DNA of 63,227 nucleotides. Source: Myxococcota bacterium (GTDB lineage Bacteria; Myxococcota_A; Polyangia; Polyangiales; Polyangiaceae). A program made the position numbers and the translations under genes. Positions 60,997 through 63,227 of the stretch are shown here, one piece after another; positions within the stretch are counted from its first letter, which is position 1, and every line of letters starts with the position of its first letter. The notes beneath the pieces are model-generated. The model did not search any database. It saw only the letters and a list, made by a program, of their open reading frames with translations, and was not told where the DNA came from. Location of the stretch: contig CAUJEM010000037.1 in NCBI GenBank assembly GCA_963169915.1, positions 1 through 63,227 of the forward strand, given 5' to 3'.

Positions 60997-62963
60997 GCTT
61001 CGTCGTCGCGGCCGCGCTGGCGGCTGGGCTGCTCGTCGTGGTCCCGCTGGCGGCCCACCTGCTGCGGCGCGGGCGGGCGGTGGAGCGACCGTTTCCGCCG
61101 GCGAAGCTGGTCGCCCGCGCCGCGCCGGTGGCCCAGCAGCGGAGCAAGCTCGAAGATCGGGTGCTGCTCCTCGTGCGCGCGCTGCTCATCGCCACCTTGG
61201 CGCTCCTGGGGGCGACCCCGCTGGTGCGCTGCTCACGGTTGACCATCGAGCGGACGGCGGGCGCTTCGGTTGCCCTCGCGCTGGTCGTGGACGACTCGCT
61301 CAGTATGCAGGCGCGTGAGGCGGGGGAGCCCGCGCGCTTCGAGCAGGCGCGCCGCGGCGCGCTCGAGCTGGTGGCCTCGGCCCGCGCGGGTGACAGCATC
61401 GCGGTGGTCTTGGCGGGCAAGCCGGCGCGGCTCGCGCTGGCGGCCACCACGGACTTCGCGGTGGTCCGGCGGACGCTCGAGCAGCTCCAGCCGAGCGACA
61501 GCGGCACGGCGCTCGAGGCGGCGCTCGCCGTCGCTCAGAGCGCGCTCCGCGAGCTGCCACAGCTCGACAAGCGCGTGGCGGTGTTCAGCGATTTTGCGGC
61601 GCCCGCGCTGTCCCCGCTGGGGGAGGGGCAGCGGCTCACGGCGCCGCTGCCGGCGCTGGCGCACCCTTACGCCGACTGTGGGGTGATCACGGCGGAGCGG
61701 CGAGAGCGCCAGATCGAGGTGAGGCTCGCCTGCAATGGGCGCGAGGCCGCGCGGGGGCGCCAGGTGCAGCTGCGCCTGGGGCGCCAGACCCTCGCCAGCG
61801 TGGCGCTGCAGGAGCAGGAGGGGGAGCAGCGCGTGACCCTGGCGCTGACGGAGCCCACCGCGGAGCAGCTCGACGTTCGCTTGACGGGCACCGATGCCAT
61901 CGCGGGGGACGACTGGGCGCCCGTCTCCGCTGCGCCGGCGGAGCTCGTCGTCGGCGTCGTCGTCGACGCCGCGGAGGCGTCGGTCATGACCGGAGGGCCC
62001 ACCGTGCTCGAGCAAGCGCTCCACGCGCTGACGGAGGAGCTGGAGGTGCGGCCGCTCGAGCTGTTGCCCGAAGCGTTGGCCGAGCTGCGGCGGTTCGGAG
62101 CGCTCATCCTCGATGATCCCGGTGGCCTCCCGCCGGCGTCCCGCGCGGCGCTGAGCGCGTACCTCGAGCGCGGTGGGGTGGTCCTGGCGTTGCTCGGGCC
62201 GCGCGTCGAGGACGTGCAGCTCGGCTCCACGCTCGAGCCGCTCTTGGTCGGCAAAGCCAGCTATGGGGAGCACCCCGCCCAGGGGGTCGACGTGGGCTCG
62301 GTGAGCTGGCTCGGGCCCGAGGGCAGCAGCCTCGGGGAGCTCCACGCCGCGCGGCGGGTCAACCTGGACAGCGGGCTGCCCGCCGGGGCCACCTTGCTCG
62401 CGCGCTGGTCCGATGGTGCGCCCTTCGCTTGGCAGCTCGGCGTGGGCCGCGGCCAAGCGCTGGTGCTCACGCTGCCCGTGTCCGTGGGAGAGAGTGACCT
62501 GGCCTTGCGCCCGGGGTTCTTGGCGCTGCTCGACGAGGTCCTTCGGCGCGCGCGTCGGAGTGGCGGGGCAGCGCGACTGACCGTGGGCGAGGGGAGCTGG
62601 TTCGTCCCCCCGGGCGCGGCGCTGAGCAGCCCGGAGGGCTCGCCCGCCTTCGCGCCGGGCGAGACCCAGCTCAGCCCTCGGCGGCTCGGCCGCTACACCA
62701 TCACCGCTGCGGATCAGCCCTTCGAGGCCGTGGCGAGCGTCGAGCCCGCCGAGCTGACGACGCTCCCAATCCCCCCTCCGTCCACCGTGGCCGCGACCTC
62801 GAGCGGCGAGCCGCCGCTGCTGGATCTGACCCCGGAGCTCGTGGGGCTGCTCCTGCTGCTGCTCGGCGTGGAGCTGGGCCTCCGGGCCTGGGCCCACTGG
62901 CGGCCCCGCCAGCGGCGTCGCGGGGACCCCGCGCGGCGCCTGCGGTGGCAGGGGCAGCGCTGA
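60993..62963 (+). CDS. BatA-like membrane protein with vWA domain
   Basis: A 656-aa membrane protein. The N-terminal BatA module has a membrane segment (FVVAAALAAGLLVVVPLAAHLL) and RAVERPFPPAKLV, then a second (LLLVRALLIATLALLGATPL). The vWA domain has the metal-site motif VVDDSLSM and FSDFAAP. A large beta-rich region follows, with GALILDDPGGLPPASRAALSAYLERGGVVLAL (glutaminase-like fold typical of this group), and the C-terminus has a membrane helix (ELVGLLLLLLGVELGLRAW). The GTG start overlaps the DUF58 gene. These proteins are linked to envelope stress or complex assembly. Confidence 0.9.
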   Translation: MSFVVAAALAAGLLVVVPLAAHLLRRGRAVERPFPPAKLVARAAPVAQQRSKLEDRVLLLVRALLIATLALLGATPLVRCSRLTIERTAGASVALALVVDDSLSMQAREAGEPARFEQARRGALELVASARAGDSIAVVLAGKPARLALAATTDFAVVRRTLEQLQPSDSGTALEAALAVAQSALRELPQLDKRVAVFSDFAAPALSPLGEGQRLTAPLPALAHPYADCGVITAERRERQIEVRLACNGREAARGRQVQLRLGRQTLASVALQEQEGEQRVTLALTEPTAEQLDVRLTGTDAIAGDDWAPVSAAPAELVVGVVVDAAEASVMTGGPTVLEQALHALTEELEVRPLELLPEALAELRRFGALILDDPGGLPPASRAALSAYLERGGVVLALLGPRVEDVQLGSTLEPLLVGKASYGEHPAQGVDVGSVSWLGPEGSSLGELHAARRVNLDSGLPAGATLLARWSDGAPFAWQLGVGRGQALVLTLPVSVGESDLALRPGFLALLDEVLRRARRSGGAARLTVGEGSWFVPPGAALSSPEGSPAFAPGETQLSPRRLGRYTITAADQPFEAVASVEPAELTTLPIPPPSTVAATSSGEPPLLDLTPELVGLLLLLLGVELGLRAWAHWRPRQRRRGDPARRLRWQGQR

Positions 62964-63227
62964 GCCGCGGCCGGGGCGCGCGCCGCCAGCTCGGGCGAGG
63001 GTCGGCGAAATTGCAGAATAATTTGTCGATAATTCGACTCTCGGGGAGCGGCTCTGATTAAAGCGGGCTCCCGAGCGGGAGAGGTCCCCCGGGATAGGCT
63101 CAGTTTTCAGCGATCAGGCCAGTATTGCTCATCCAGGACACCGCCGCGGCGCCCGGGCCCCCCCGCGCCCCCCCCAAAGCCCCCCCCCCACCGCAAGACA
63201 ACAAAAGCCGCCAACAAGAGGAACCCC
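62964..63227. other. Contig end: A/T-rich patch, hairpin and low-complexity C-rich tail
   Basis: I see no gene here. An A/T-rich patch lies at 63006-63037 with TCGA repeated at 63026-63029 and 63034-63037. A 6-bp hairpin is at 63044-63049 with 63067-63072. From about 63140 the sequence becomes runs of C (two of eight or more) with Ala/Lys-like interruptions, then a purine/adenine-rich end. This tail looks like assembly or sequencing noise. Confidence 0.6.

Overview
The window is GC-rich, gene-dense bacterial DNA that most resembles a member of the Myxococcota (delta-proteobacterial, Polyangia-like). Supporting signs are a MYXO-CTERM type C-terminal sorting tail, several membrane-anchored eukaryotic-like Ser/Thr kinases, one of them fused to an AAA ATPase and TPR-like region, an FHA protein with a proline-rich linker, many lipoproteins and beta-barrel candidates, a split F0 operon (atpZ-atpI-atpB-atpE), and strong use of GTG starts with GTGA overlaps. 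The assignment comes from gene content and style, with no database comparison.

Region 1 (1-14070) is the tuf 3' end followed by an almost continuous S10-spc-alpha cluster: rpsJ, rplD, rplW, rplB, rpsS, rplV, rpsC, rplP, rpmC, rpsQ, rplN, rplX, rplE, rpsN, rpsH, rplF, rplR, rpsE, rpmD, rplO, secY, adk, infA, rpmJ, rpsM, rpsK, rpoA, rplQ. Three genes often present in such clusters are missing: rplC (between rpsJ and rplD), map (between adk and infA) and rpsD (between rpsK and rpoA). Long spacers with possible RNA structure lie before rplV, secY and rpoA. A strong compound hairpin ends the cluster.

Region 2 (14071-24271) holds a membrane-anchored protein with a 14-residue tandem-repeat tail, acylphosphatase, and a tightly coupled trio of GAF histidine kinase, Fe-S/CCG protein and HAMP histidine kinase with no response regulator. 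An SDR, the nucleotide house-cleaning enzyme RdgB and the F0 genes follow. Region 3 (24272-41396) is mostly envelope biology: a UbiB/ABC1 kinase-like protein, a YkuD L,D-transpeptidase, an FHA protein, lipoproteins, the DNA translocase FtsK, an RseP-like site-2 protease, a propeller-like lipoprotein and a TPR protein.

Region 4 (41397-57008) has two Ser/Thr kinases, a MepA-LysM endopeptidase, a methyltransferase, a CNNM/CorC-type transporter, recA with a promoter carrying a LexA-like box, a SprT-like metalloprotein, a MYXO-CTERM protein coupled to a beta-barrel protein, a pseudokinase-thioredoxin fusion, and a SurA-like chaperone. Region 5 (57009-63227) has a Pro-rich envelope protein, a LysM protein coupled to a Ser/Thr kinase, then DUF58 and BatA/vWA proteins. 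The window ends in a C-rich stretch that looks like a poor-quality contig end.

No tRNA, rRNA, CRISPR array, insertion sequence or phage gene was recognised. The best candidates for undescribed biology are the HK / Fe-S / HK trio, the pseudokinase fused to a one-cysteine thioredoxin domain, the structured rpsS-rplV spacer together with the displaced rplC, and the LysM-kinase-DUF58-vWA cluster.
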